Below, in pieces: positions 35,345-44,976 of a stretch of 64,000 nucleotides of DNA. The DNA comes from Rhizobium sp. ZPR4 (GTDB taxonomy: Bacteria > Pseudomonadota > Alphaproteobacteria > Rhizobiales > Rhizobiaceae). The stretch covers positions 1,612,001 to 1,676,000 of the forward strand of contig NZ_CP157967.1 in assembly GCF_040215725.1 (NCBI RefSeq), read 5' to 3'. Made by a program: the position numbers and the translations under genes. The first letter of the stretch is position 1; the number at the start of each line of letters is the position of its first letter. Below the pieces are notes generated by a model. That model worked only from the letters and a program-made list of their open reading frames with translations. It had not been told where the DNA came from and made no database searches.

Positions 35345-36772
35345 TCAGCCTTGTGCGCCGCTGCCCCAAGGGCCGTGATGGATATCCTTGCCGTCGACAC
35401 GATCGAAACCGTGCGCGCCGAAGAAGTCACGCTGGGCCTGGATCAGGTTGGCGGTGCCGCGCGCCTGACGATAAGCGTCGAAGTATGTGAGCGCCGAAGC
35501 AAGGGCTGGAACCGGTAGGCCGGATGCCGTTGCTGCCGAAACGATACGACGCAGCGACGGGATCGATTCCTTGACCATCTCGGCAAAGGCTGGGGTAACG
35601 ATCAGGTTCGCCGCATCCGGGTTCTTGGTGAAGGCGCTGGTGATCTCGTCGAGGAATTGCGAACGGATGATACAGCCGGCACGCCAGATCTTGGCGATGA
35701 CAGGCATCGGCAGCGACCAGTTGAATTCCCTCGAAGCCTCGGCCATCACGGCAAAGCCCTGGGCATAAGCGCCGATCTTGGCGGCGAAGAGAGCAAGCTC
35801 GAGATCCTTCAGCAGATCGGGGCCGAAAGCGATCGGGAACTTGTAGTCCGGCGTGCCGAAGATCTTCTCGGCGGCTTCACGCTGGCTCTTGATGGCAGAC
35901 AGGCTGCGGGCCGCGACGGCAGCTTCGATAGCGGTCGCCGGAATGCCCATGTTCTGCGCTTCGATGGCAGACCACTTGCCGGTGCCCTTCTGGCCGGCCT
36001 TGTCGAGGATAACGTCAGGCATGGCGCTGCCGGTTGCCGGGTCCTTGGCGGCAAGAACCTTCTCGGTGATCTCGATCAGGTAGGAGTTGAGGCGACCCTT
36101 GTTCCACTCGCCGAAGATCGAGCTGATCTCGGCAGCGCTCTTGCCGAGGCCGTCGCGCAGAATGCCGTAGATTTCGGCGATCATCTGCATGTCGGCATAT
36201 TCGATGCCGTTATGGATGGTCTTGACGAAATGGCCGGCGCCGTCGTTGCCGAGCCAGGCAACGCAAGGATCGTCATTGTACTTGGCGGCGATCGAGGTCA
36301 GCACCTTTTCGACGCGCTTGTAGGAGTCTTCGGTACCGCCGACCATGATGGACGGGCCGTGACGCGCACCTTCCTCACCGCCGGACACGCCCATACCGAT
36401 GAAAGTCAGGCCGGTATCCTTGAGGCGGTCGAAGCGGGCGATCGTGTCGCGGAAGTTGGCATTGCCGGCATCGATCATGATGTCGCCCTTGTCGAGATAG
36501 GGCTGCAGCGCCGCCATCTGCTGGTCGACCGGCTCGCCGGCCTTGATCATGATGATGATCGGTCGCGGCGGGCGGATCGCCTCGACGAACTCCTCGATCG
36601 TCTTGCAGGGAATGATCTTGTCCTTGAGCGCGCCCGCATTCGCATAAAATTCATCCGTTACCTGAGGCGTACGGTTGAATACTGCGATCTTATTGCCTTT
36701 TTCGGCGATGTTGAGCGCCAGATTCGATCCCATCACAGCGAGACCGATCAGCCCGATTTCTGCCTTTTCCAC
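35345..36772 (-). CDS. gnd: 6-Phosphogluconate dehydrogenase (decarboxylating)
   Basis: 475 residues, the family's usual length. N-terminal NADP fold IGLIGLAVMGSNLALNIAEKG, with NRT following the second strand; substrate motifs GMGVSGGEEGARHGPSIMVGG and VKTIHNGIEYADMQMIAE; C-terminal tail DRVDGKDIHHGPWG. It oxidises 6-phosphogluconate to ribulose 5-phosphate in the pentose phosphate pathway. GTG 36772 is the start, with GGAGG 6 bases upstream. The upstream gap of 295 bases is shared with the divergent SRPBCC gene and holds a GCAAC/GTTGC palindrome near 36970. Confidence 0.95.
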   Translation of the reverse strand: MEKAEIGLIGLAVMGSNLALNIAEKGNKIAVFNRTPQVTDEFYANAGALKDKIIPCKTIEEFVEAIRPPRPIIIMIKAGEPVDQQMAALQPYLDKGDIMIDAGNANFRDTIARFDRLKDTGLTFIGMGVSGGEEGARHGPSIMVGGTEDSYKRVEKVLTSIAAKYNDDPCVAWLGNDGAGHFVKTIHNGIEYADMQMIAEIYGILRDGLGKSAAEISSIFGEWNKGRLNSYLIEITEKVLAAKDPATGSAMPDVILDKAGQKGTGKWSAIEAQNMGIPATAIEAAVAARSLSAIKSQREAAEKIFGTPDYKFPIAFGPDLLKDLELALFAAKIGAYAQGFAVMAEASREFNWSLPMPVIAKIWRAGCIIRSQFLDEITSAFTKNPDAANLIVTPAFAEMVKESIPSLRRIVSAATASGLPVPALASALTYFDAYRQARGTANLIQAQRDFFGAHGFDRVDGKDIHHGPWGSGAQG

Positions 36773-37067
36773 GACAATCCTCCAATGAGTCGTTGACTGC
36801 GCCAGGCCCCACCCTGAAGACCCGCAAGACACAGCAACATCCGATGTGACGCAATGCCACCGACGCTCGGCGCGACCGGCGACAGCCCTGCGTTGGGGGC
36901 TGTTGTTGCACTCCGGACGGAAAACGGCAAGCCTTCGAAAGCGGTGAATCGTTCTCTTTGCAGGACTGTGCAACAATGTTGCGGAATTCGCGATTCATCC
37001 GTTTCCGAACAAACGCCTGTTCTGCCAATCGCAGCCCCATGACGATGATATAGAGGAGGAAACCACG

Positions 37068-37466
37068 ATGTCGACCATGAGCGCGAAGATCGTACACATC
37101 TCTATCGCTCGCGACTGGAGGGAGGTCTATGACTACGCCAGCCGACCGGAGAACATGCCTTTCTGGGCCTCTGGCCTGGCATCAGGACTGACACAGGATG
37201 GGGATGATTGGATCGCCGAAGGCACGCTAGGCACTGCCCGGGTGCGCTTTGCGCCTCGCAATGACTTCGGCGTCATCGACCATTGGGTAACACTGGAATC
37301 CGATCTGCAGGTCTACAATGCCTTGCGGATCGTACCGAACGGCGATGGTTGCGAGGTCATGTTCACCGTGCTCCAGCTACCGGGCATGGAAACTGCCCAA
37401 TTCATGGCCGATGCCGCCCATGTCATGCGCGATCTGAAGACACTGAAGGAATTGATGGAGCGCTAA
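37068..37466 (+). CDS. SRPBCC-fold (START/Bet v1-like) small protein
   Basis: 132 residues. Pattern of a polyketide-cyclase/SRPBCC domain: early helix-breaking segment ISIARDWREVYDYASRPENMPFW, central beta strands (VRFAPRNDFGVIDHWVTLES) and a long C-terminal helix ending VMRDLKTLKELMER. Such folds bind hydrophobic ligands; the ligand here is unknown. GGAGGAAACC before ATG 37068 is a good ribosome binding site. Single gene, divergent from gnd. Confidence 0.75.
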   Translation: MSTMSAKIVHISIARDWREVYDYASRPENMPFWASGLASGLTQDGDDWIAEGTLGTARVRFAPRNDFGVIDHWVTLESDLQVYNALRIVPNGDGCEVMFTVLQLPGMETAQFMADAAHVMRDLKTLKELMER

Positions 37467-37472
37467 TCGCCC

Positions 37473-38054
37473 TTACAGCGAACGCAAGGTCCAATCGACG
37501 AGTTCGCCTGTCACACCGGCAAATGCAGTATCGAGCGCCCGCACGAAATCGGGATTGCTGCCGCCGCTGACCGGCACGACCTTCCGGAATACACTCTGCG
37601 CCTTCACCGTACCGGTGCGATCGTTCAGGATTTTTTCCGAGATTTCGACGATTGCCGTCTTCTGGCCACCGGAGGCATTGATCTCGAAGGAACGGATATC
37701 GGTGACGATCTGGTAGTCGATGGCAAGCCCCTGCCCGGGCACGCCGACACCGCCGAGCTTGCCGGTATTTTCGAAAGCTTCGACCAGTTTCGATTGCACC
37801 ATCTTGCTCAGCTTGTCGCTCCATTGCGATTTGCCGAGGTACTGAATTTCCGAGGGCGAGACGCGAATGACGATCTGATTGCTGTCCAGTGCCTGCAGCG
37901 CGGTCGGCGGCGGTATGAGAATCTGGCGGCTCTTGACCGAAGGCCCATTCGACTTTGCCGACGCGGAAAGATCGTAGGTATCGTTGTTGGAGGAGGTTCC
38001 ACAGCCTCCCAGCAAGGCTGCGAGCAACGGCAACGCGATCACAGCTTTCCACAT
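37473..38054 (-). CDS. ABC-type transport auxiliary lipoprotein (PqiC-like)
   Basis: 193 residues from ATG 38054, which places the lipoprotein signal WKAVIALPLLAALLGGC at the N-terminus with a lipobox cysteine at LLGGC. A start at ATG 38126, overlapping the mlaD stop, is possible and would add 24 residues, but gives a poor signal peptide. The mature part matches the ABC-transport auxiliary domain (RQILIPPPTALQALDSNQIVIR, WSDKLSKMVQSKLVEAFENTG). It is last in the Mla-type operon and probably sits on the periplasmic side as an outer-membrane-facing partner of the MCE protein. Confidence 0.82.
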   Translation of the reverse strand: MWKAVIALPLLAALLGGCGTSSNNDTYDLSASAKSNGPSVKSRQILIPPPTALQALDSNQIVIRVSPSEIQYLGKSQWSDKLSKMVQSKLVEAFENTGKLGGVGVPGQGLAIDYQIVTDIRSFEINASGGQKTAIVEISEKILNDRTGTVKAQSVFRKVVPVSGGSNPDFVRALDTAFAGVTGELVDWTLRSL

Positions 38055-38125
38055 CTGATGACGCTCACTCGACACGCAACCGACCATATTTCGCTTATCC
38101 CCTGGAGACCAGATATCGCTATTCA

Positions 38126-39496
38126 TCAATGCCGCGCGCGGCCGTCATAAGTCTTGACCGTATCCCCGCCGAAGATCAATCGCTGCGGATTACGGTCGAA
38201 ATTAGTGATTGTACTATTCAGGTTGTCAACCGTGCCCCGCATGTCGTTGATGAGGGTCTGGGCATCGCGCAAGCCGCTGCTGGAAAATTTCTGCAGATTG
38301 TCAGCGATCGGACCGATGCGGGAATTGAGATTGTCCGCCATCTTCTTGAAGGATTCGAGCGTGTCCTTGGCTTCTGCGAACAGCGATTTCGTGCTGTCGT
38401 CGCCGAGCAGAGAATTGACCTTGGTCAGAATTCCGTCGACCTTCCCGGATGCCGCGTTGAGCTTGGTGGAGATGTCGCGGGCATTGGCGATCGTCTGGTC
38501 GATATCCTGCTGATGCGCGGCAACGGAATTGGCGACGTCGCGGATCGATGCGACCGCCGTGCGCGCCTGCTTCGTCACGTCGGCAATATCATCAACCGAT
38601 CCCTTGATCTTGGCCGGATCGATCTGTGCAACGATCGCATCGACGCGATCCAGCGTCTTTTGAGCATTCTGACCAAACGTCGTATAGGTGTCGGCCGTCT
38701 GCTTGAAACTCGCAATCGTCGCCTTCAGGTCGGTTGTCGCGTCGGCAACATTGGCCGTGATCTTGTCGGCATTGGCGATGACGTCGTTGACCTTCTGGGC
38801 ATCAACCGCGCGCACCAGCTTCTCAACCGCATCCAATGTCGAATCCACGCGGGTCGAGACGGTTTTGAAGGTATCGGAAAGCTGCCCGACGCTTGCCAGG
38901 AACTTGTCGATATTGTCGGAATTGTCGGCGATGGCCTTGGAGAATTTCTGTGCATTGCGCACGGTATCGGTCAAAGGCCCACGCGAATCCGAGACGAAGC
39001 CCTGAATGTCGCCAATCGTATCATTGGCGCGGTTCAGGATCTTGTCGGCTGTCGTCAGCAGATTGGTCACGCTCGATTGATCCGCAAGCAACACCGCCCG
39101 CTTGCCCGTGTCGATCGAACGCTTCAAAATATTCTCGTCGCCGTTGCGCCCGCCGGAAAGCTCGATATAGGCGGCGCCCGTCAGACCCTGGATCTCAAGA
39201 ATAGCCTTGGTCGAAGTATAGACCGGCGCATCAGCGCGTACCTGCGTGAAGGCAAGCGAATAGTTCGGATCGTCGGCATCGATCGACAGACCCTGCACCG
39301 AACCGACCTGGATACCATTGAAGCGAACCGGCGAGCCGACGCTCAGGCCGTTTGCCGAACCGGGGATGCGCACGACAAGCTCGACCATCGGGCCGCCGCG
39401 GCCATATTCCGCCATCCAGTAGACGAAACCGAAGGCAGCCGCGATAACAAGCAGCGTGAAGAACCCGACGATCGTGTAATTGGCTTTGGTTTCCAT
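38126..39496 (-). CDS. mlaD: MlaD-like MCE-domain phospholipid transport protein
   Basis: 456 residues. One N-terminal membrane anchor (about 7-28, TIVGFFTLLVIAAAFGFVYWM), one MCE domain (about 38-115, with VRIPGSANGLSVGSPVRFNG and AYIELSGG), then about 330 residues of helix rich in Asp, Ala and Thr (many DxxDxI repeats). MCE rings pass lipids between inner and outer membrane. The long helical tail is far longer than in E. coli MlaD and may form a tube or tether across the periplasm. 9 bases separate it from mlaF. Confidence 0.88.
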   Translation of the reverse strand: METKANYTIVGFFTLLVIAAAFGFVYWMAEYGRGGPMVELVVRIPGSANGLSVGSPVRFNGIQVGSVQGLSIDADDPNYSLAFTQVRADAPVYTSTKAILEIQGLTGAAYIELSGGRNGDENILKRSIDTGKRAVLLADQSSVTNLLTTADKILNRANDTIGDIQGFVSDSRGPLTDTVRNAQKFSKAIADNSDNIDKFLASVGQLSDTFKTVSTRVDSTLDAVEKLVRAVDAQKVNDVIANADKITANVADATTDLKATIASFKQTADTYTTFGQNAQKTLDRVDAIVAQIDPAKIKGSVDDIADVTKQARTAVASIRDVANSVAAHQQDIDQTIANARDISTKLNAASGKVDGILTKVNSLLGDDSTKSLFAEAKDTLESFKKMADNLNSRIGPIADNLQKFSSSGLRDAQTLINDMRGTVDNLNSTITNFDRNPQRLIFGGDTVKTYDGRARH

Positions 39497-39505
39497 TGTC
39501 TCCAG

Positions 39506-40369
39506 TCACTTCTCGCGGCTGTGGGCGCTTGCGCCTTTGTCGTCGTTGTGCCCTCTGATGTCCTCGCGCGGCACGATCGAGCGCGCGCGCTTGCCCCTGA
39601 AATAGGATTGCACCCAAGGGTCATCACAGGCGAGCATGTCCTCAACCGTGCCTTCCACCAATACCCGCTTCTGTCCGAGGACAGCAATACGGTCGCAGAC
39701 GGAAAACAGGCTATCGAGGTCGTGAGTCACCATATAAACGGTCAGGCCAAGCGTGTCGCGCAGCTTGGCGATCAGCTCGTCGAACTCCGACGCACCGATC
39801 GGATCGAGGCCCGATGTCGGCTCGTCGAGAAAAACGAGGTCGGGGTCGAGCGCCAAGGCTCTGGCAAGTGCCGCGCGCTTGATCATACCGCCGGAAAGTT
39901 CGGACGGATATTTGTCGGCGGCGTCAGCTGCAAGACCCACCATGCGGATCTTCATCAGCGCCAATTCGTCCATCATTTCCTTGGGCAGATCCAGATATTC
40001 CCGCATCGGCACCTGGATGTTTTCTTTGACCGTCAATGAGGAAAACAGCGCGCCCTGCTGGAAGAGAACGCCGAGCCGCATGTCGAGGCGGTTGCGGTCT
40101 TCCTCGTCGAGCTTGTCGTAATCCTCGCCGAGGATTTCGATCTTGCCCGAACGGCGCGGCAGCAGTCGCAGTACGGTACGCAGCAGCACGGACTTGCCGG
40201 CGCCGGAAGCACCGACGAAACCAAGGATTTCGCCGCGATAGATATTGAGGTTCAGCTTATCGAGGACGATTTTCGATCCGAAGCCGACCGTGACATCCCG
40301 TGCCGACAGCACAATGTCCCTGCCGTGCTCATCTTTTTCCAATGGGATTTCCGAGTGAAGCGCGCTCAT
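39506..40369 (-). CDS. mlaF: Mla-type ABC transporter ATP-binding protein
   Basis: 287 residues. Walker A GASGAGKSVLL, signature SELSGGMIKRAALARALALDPD, Walker B LVFLDEPTSGLDPIG. These are the forms seen in MlaF/Mkl ATPases that drive MCE systems. It ends with a Lys/Arg-rich tail. It lies between mlaE and mlaD with gaps of 12 and 9 bases. Confidence 0.93.
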   Translation of the reverse strand: MSALHSEIPLEKDEHGRDIVLSARDVTVGFGSKIVLDKLNLNIYRGEILGFVGASGAGKSVLLRTVLRLLPRRSGKIEILGEDYDKLDEEDRNRLDMRLGVLFQQGALFSSLTVKENIQVPMREYLDLPKEMMDELALMKIRMVGLAADAADKYPSELSGGMIKRAALARALALDPDLVFLDEPTSGLDPIGASEFDELIAKLRDTLGLTVYMVTHDLDSLFSVCDRIAVLGQKRVLVEGTVEDMLACDDPWVQSYFRGKRARSIVPREDIRGHNDDKGASAHSREK

Positions 40370-40381
40370 CCTTGCCGTCCC

Positions 40382-41542
40382 TCAGAAATCGATTGCTGCG
40401 TAGAACATGGCAAACAGCCCGTCCATCAGGATAACGACGAAGATCGACTTCACCACCGATGAGGTCACATGTTGACCAAGAGATTCGGCGCTGCCTCCCA
40501 CTTTCAATCCCTCGACCGCTGCGACGATGCCGATAACCAGCGCCATGAACGGCGCCTTGATCATCCCCGAAATGATCGTCGAGAGGCTGACGGCTTCATG
40601 CAGGCGGGAGATGAAGGTCGCAAAGGTGATACCGGAATATGCCCAGGACACCAGGGCAGCGCCAAAAAGCGCGGCGAAGTTGGCAATGACCGTCAGCAAC
40701 GGCAAGGCAACCGTCAGCGCTACCAGCCGCGGGAAAATGAGAACGCCGATGGGATTCAGACCCATGACCTTCAGCGCATCCACTTCCTCGCGCATCTTCA
40801 TGGAGCCGATTTCGGCCGTAATTGCGCTGCCGGAACGGCCGGCGATCATGATCGCGGTCAAAAGCACGCCGATTTCGCGCAATTGCAGGATGCCGACCAG
40901 ATCGACCACGAAGATTTCGGCGCCGAAATAGCGTAGCTGGAAAGCGCCCTGCTGGGCGATGATGGCACCGATCAGCGACGACATCAGCAGGATGATCGGA
41001 ACGGCGCGCACCGCCATGTGATCGATCTGATTGATGATCGAGGCCGGCGAAACACCACTGCCGCGGCCGAATTTGAGCTGCGCGCCGCGCACGGCGGAGC
41101 CCAGAATATACATGGCGGCGACGAGATTGCCCCAGATCTCGTAAACGGTTTTGCCGATGGGCGCCAGTATGCGCTCCGCCAATGATTTCCGCGGCTTTGC
41201 CGCAGCCGCCTCATCGTCCGGATGCGCATCGAATGCCGTCAGCAATTCATCGATATGCGGATTGGAGCCCTCGATCGTGACATGGGCCTTATGTGCTTCC
41301 TGACTTTCCTTCAGCCGGCGGATCAGCAGCGCACCTGCCGTATCGACATCCGAAAGACCGGAAAGATCAATCACGACGTTGCCACCGGAGCTGCGCCTGG
41401 ACAGCTGCTCGATCTGACGCAGCACGCCGTGCACATTGGCACTGCGCCAATTGCCCTCCAGCCGATATCGATGACCTGCGCCCTCAGGCGCATCATCGAT
41501 CTTCGGTGCATCGGACCTTTGCTCGGCTGCTTTCAAATTCAT
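40382..41542 (-). CDS. mlaE: Mla-type permease with N-terminal STAS domain
   Basis: 386 residues. The first 110 or so form a STAS domain (GGNVVIDLSGLSDVDTAGALLIRRL). In E. coli, the STAS subunit MlaB is a separate protein; here it is fused. The remainder is the MlaE permease with five or so membrane helices and the conserved GSAITAEIGSMKMREEVDALKVMGLNP loop. First gene of the operon; it starts about 150 bases from the convergent end of the MFS gene. Confidence 0.92.
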   Translation of the reverse strand: MNLKAAEQRSDAPKIDDAPEGAGHRYRLEGNWRSANVHGVLRQIEQLSRRSSGGNVVIDLSGLSDVDTAGALLIRRLKESQEAHKAHVTIEGSNPHIDELLTAFDAHPDDEAAAAKPRKSLAERILAPIGKTVYEIWGNLVAAMYILGSAVRGAQLKFGRGSGVSPASIINQIDHMAVRAVPIILLMSSLIGAIIAQQGAFQLRYFGAEIFVVDLVGILQLREIGVLLTAIMIAGRSGSAITAEIGSMKMREEVDALKVMGLNPIGVLIFPRLVALTVALPLLTVIANFAALFGAALVSWAYSGITFATFISRLHEAVSLSTIISGMIKAPFMALVIGIVAAVEGLKVGGSAESLGQHVTSSVVKSIFVVILMDGLFAMFYAAIDF

Positions 41543-41692
41543 GCGTCTTTCAAATCTGGCACAACATGCGCCGACTCAGAGAGCCCGCATGGTCGATGCT
41601 TAATACACCGACTATGCATGGAATTTCCATCTCGCGCCGGCGCCAACATATGTCACGGCTTTTTGATATCCAAATGAATTTGTTGCACCGCG

Positions 41693-42910
41693 TTAGGATA
41701 CGCCGTGAGCACCGCCACCGATTGCCGGCTTCCTGGCCTGCAGCCCATAGGCGAAAACAACCATGGCTAGCCCGAAGGCGGCAATGCCGGCCATGACATA
41801 GTAACTCGCCAGGTCAAGCCAGGCGTAGAGATAGCCGGATGCAAGCGTCATCAACCCCAGGAACATGCCATTGTAGAAATAATAGGCGCCCTGGGCCGAT
41901 GATTCCTGTGCTTCGTGGACGGACGCGACTATGCGCCGCTGAACACCGGTATGAACGCAGGCATAGGTGCAGGAATGAAAGCACTGCAGCACGAAATAGC
42001 CGATGAAACCGAAATTGCTCGGAAACAGGATCCAGCGCAGAATGCACATGGTCGAACCGAAGAAGATGAGCGTCCATGCACTGAACCGCCTGCTCAGTTT
42101 CTTCGACAGGAAGAAAACCATCACCTCGGCGGTAACGCCAATGCTCCATAACACGGCTATCTCGGCGCCGGAAAAGCCGAGCTTATGCCAGTAGATCGAC
42201 GCAAACGTATAGAGCATCGCATGGCTTGATTGCTGTATCGACACGCCGATCATGGTGATGAGCAATTGCGGCGAGCGCAGATTTCCGGTCGGTGATTGCA
42301 GATTGATCGGTTGGTTGCGCCGGCGCGTCGGCCCGATGCGAGGCGCGAAAAAGCCCATCAACGTCGTGAGAATGAATCCCGCCACCATCACAGGCAATAC
42401 GGTGGCGCCGCCCCACATGCCGATCAGCTGGCCGCCGAGAAGGGTCGACAGGATGAAGGTGATCGATCCCCACACCCGCATGGAGCCATAATCGAAGCCC
42501 CAGCGGCGCACGCCTGACATGGCGATCGATTCGACCACCGGCACGTAAGGCGCATAGGTGGCGCCCTGAATGCCATAGACCAGAAGCACCGGCCAGAAAT
42601 CGCTCGTCCAATAGAGCGCGATTGCCGTCAGCAGTGACAGAGCGCCCGACCATAGCAACACATCGGCCCGCTCCGTCATATGATCGGCGAGCACCGCTAT
42701 GAAGGGTGTCACGAGGACGCGCACGACCATGGGAATGGCGATCACCAGGCCGATCTCGTGATCATTGAAGTTCAGCCCCGCCAACCAGACGGGAAAGAAG
42801 GGTACGGCAATGCCGTTGACGAACAACGGAGCGCAATAGGACAAGGCGGCGCGCAAGCGGAAATATGGAGGCGCACCCTCGCCCTGGAAGGACTTGATCG
42901 CGGGAATCAT
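41693..42910 (-). CDS. MFS transporter, HcaT-like (MFS_1_like)
   Basis: 405 residues from ATG 42910 (ATG 42946 also possible). Twelve membrane helices with the N-terminal pattern FRLRAALSYCAPLFVNGIAVPFFPVWLAGL and the interdomain motif VRVLVTPFIAVLADHMTERADVLL. HcaT-type members are proton symporters thought to take up phenylpropionate or nucleosides. The substrate here is unknown. It is a single-gene unit, with no linked catabolic genes. Confidence 0.82.
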   Translation of the reverse strand: MIPAIKSFQGEGAPPYFRLRAALSYCAPLFVNGIAVPFFPVWLAGLNFNDHEIGLVIAIPMVVRVLVTPFIAVLADHMTERADVLLWSGALSLLTAIALYWTSDFWPVLLVYGIQGATYAPYVPVVESIAMSGVRRWGFDYGSMRVWGSITFILSTLLGGQLIGMWGGATVLPVMVAGFILTTLMGFFAPRIGPTRRRNQPINLQSPTGNLRSPQLLITMIGVSIQQSSHAMLYTFASIYWHKLGFSGAEIAVLWSIGVTAEVMVFFLSKKLSRRFSAWTLIFFGSTMCILRWILFPSNFGFIGYFVLQCFHSCTYACVHTGVQRRIVASVHEAQESSAQGAYYFYNGMFLGLMTLASGYLYAWLDLASYYVMAGIAAFGLAMVVFAYGLQARKPAIGGGAHGVS

Positions 42911-43078
42911 GACAGACCTGAAGGGGAACTTACCTGTCCCTATCATGCTATCGAGAATACGACTATGGCGAGAAATGGCCAAAACCGTAACGTTTCGGAA
43001 AAATCCTAAGTCAAGGCCGTCCTGCGGCGATCAATAATTATGACAGGCCATTATCAGCTACGTGAAGAGGCGTAGAAA

Positions 43079-43897
43079 TTACGCCGCCTGTGCACCGATC
43101 GGCCGCGGCAATTCTCCGACGGGAGAATCCACAGGCTGCGTCTCGAGGATTGTCCGCCAGGTGATCAGCTCGAACGTACCGTCCTCATGCTCGGCGATCG
43201 CCGTGCAGCTTTCCACCCAGTCGCCGGTATTGATGTAGCGCACGCCGTCGAGATCCTCGATGACAGCATGGTGGATGTGACCGCAGATGACACCATCGGC
43301 ATCGTTACGCTTGGCCTCTTCGGCGACGACACGCTGAAACTCGCCGATGAAGTTCACGGCGTGCTTGACCTGCAGCTTCGCCCAGGCCGAGAAGGACCAA
43401 TAGGGCATGTTCAAGCGGCGGCGCACGGCAGCAAGGCCGATATTGATCAGAATGGCCATGTCATAGGCCCAGTCGCCGAGATAGGCGAGCAGGCGGGCAT
43501 TGCGGACGACGACGTCAAATTCATCGCCGTGGAGCACGAGATATTTCTTCCCGTCGGCCGTTTCGTGTATGGCGCGCTGTGCCACCTCGATACCGCCGAA
43601 GTGCATTCCGGGGAAGTCACGCAGGAATTCGTCGTGATTGCCAGGGATATAGACGATGCGCGTACCCTTGCGCGCCTTGCGCAGGAGTTTCTGCACGACG
43701 TCGTTACAATCCTGCGGCCAGTACCAGTTCCGCTTCAGTCTCCAGCCGTCAACGATATCCCCGACCAGAAAGATCGTGTCGGCGTCGTGGTAACGGAGAA
43801 AATCGAGCAGGTAGTCCGCCTTGGCGGCCTTCGAGCCGAGGTGCACGTCAGAAATGAATAGCGTTCGGAAATGCCGGGGGTCCATGTTTTCATTCAC
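43079..43897 (-). CDS. UDP-2,3-diacylglucosamine pyrophosphatase-like metallophosphoesterase
   Basis: 272 residues. All five metallophosphoesterase blocks are present: FISDVHLGS, LVGDIVDGW, IPGNHDEFL, LHGDEFDVV, GHIHHAVI. The two-metal centre resembles LpxH, which makes lipid X in lipid A synthesis, but the insert NWYWPQDCNDVVQKLLRKA and the HGDEFD block mark a separate branch. Many rhizobia use LpxI for this step, so the true substrate is open. Start as in the longest frame, MNENMDPRHFRTLF. Confidence 0.82.
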   Translation of the reverse strand: MNENMDPRHFRTLFISDVHLGSKAAKADYLLDFLRYHDADTIFLVGDIVDGWRLKRNWYWPQDCNDVVQKLLRKARKGTRIVYIPGNHDEFLRDFPGMHFGGIEVAQRAIHETADGKKYLVLHGDEFDVVVRNARLLAYLGDWAYDMAILINIGLAAVRRRLNMPYWSFSAWAKLQVKHAVNFIGEFQRVVAEEAKRNDADGVICGHIHHAVIEDLDGVRYINTGDWVESCTAIAEHEDGTFELITWRTILETQPVDSPVGELPRPIGAQAA

Positions 43898-43998
43898 GAA
43901 CTTTATGTCCGTGCCCTATCCTACCTTGGCTATTCCAAAACCAGACTCGTGTTTCAGGAAGATGACAAACCCTGTGCTTGGCGGCTCAGCGACAAGGT

Positions 43999-44754
43999 TC
44001 AACCACGTCTCGCGGCGACGGCGAGGTCAGGACGGTCGCTTGTAAAACTGGCGATACCGAGGCGAAACATGGCCCGTGCCGCCTCGCTTGTATGGGCCGC
44101 CCATCCATGTACCTTCACGCCATTCCTACAAAAGAGCTGCGTAACCTCGCCATCAAGCGCATCGGCACGTATTGCAATCTCGCGCACGCCGAAGCCGCGC
44201 ATGGCGGCCATGACCCCGCCCCAGCCGAGTTGCCCGGCGAGCTGAGGCGAACAGAGGAAGATGAAACCGAGCAGTTCGCCGACATTCAGCCCCTGTTCGC
44301 CAAGCGCGGCGCCGAATGCTTCGAGATGCGGCAGGGAGAAGCTCGTCACCATCGTACGTGTCAGCATGCCCGTCGCCGTCAGCTCATCGACGATGCGGCG
44401 CTCCATCCCCTCATAGGGCGTGCCATCCGCCCTGGTCTTGATCTCCAGCCGGAGATCGACGGCGGACGGCCCGAAAATATCGATCGTCTCCATAAGCGTC
44501 GGAATGGTTTCGCCGCCGCTTCCGATCACGACATGGCGCATCAGCTCGTCATAGCTGAAATCAGCGATCGCGCCCTTGCCATCAGTCATTCGGTCGATCA
44601 AAGCGTCGTGGTGCACGACGAGCTTGCCGTCTCGCGTCTGATGCACATCGAATTCGACAAGATCAACATCGAGCTTGGCCGTCTTAGAGAAGGCGAGCCT
44701 GGTGTTTTCGGGCCACAAATGCGCACCGCCGCGATGGGAGGCTATCAGAGTCAT
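43999..44754 (-). CDS. Glycerophosphodiester phosphodiesterase family protein
   Basis: 251 residues. TIM barrel with the paired histidines of GDPD enzymes: ASHRGGAHLWPENT near the start and VVHHDALIDRMTDG; the metal ligands EFDVHQTRDG and RLEIKTR are also seen. It would split glycerophosphodiesters to glycerol 3-phosphate and an alcohol. ATG 44754 is chosen for its GGAGA site; upstream codons are unlike the family. No signal peptide, so probably cytoplasmic. Confidence 0.9.
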   Translation of the reverse strand: MTLIASHRGGAHLWPENTRLAFSKTAKLDVDLVEFDVHQTRDGKLVVHHDALIDRMTDGKGAIADFSYDELMRHVVIGSGGETIPTLMETIDIFGPSAVDLRLEIKTRADGTPYEGMERRIVDELTATGMLTRTMVTSFSLPHLEAFGAALGEQGLNVGELLGFIFLCSPQLAGQLGWGGVMAAMRGFGVREIAIRADALDGEVTQLFCRNGVKVHGWAAHTSEAARAMFRLGIASFTSDRPDLAVAARRG

Positions 44755-44976
44755 CAAGGAAATCTCCGCCTGAAATATTCTTAGGTCGACGCGATGAATG
44801 CCTGATGACGCGACCGCGACGTTCGACTTGCGGAAGGGACATCGCGCAATCATCGCGGAAAAGGCAATTCAGTTTTGCCACGACAAAACGCTTCGCGACC
44901 TCAATTGCATACTGTGAAGGCGAAGCTATTGATGTATGCAGAAGACTCAAAGCGCAGGCAGGAATGGAGACGCGAG

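Noticed and set aside
37955..40039. 694-codon + strand open frame across the Mla operon
   Set aside because: Spans several real minus-strand genes and reads as low-complexity antisense.
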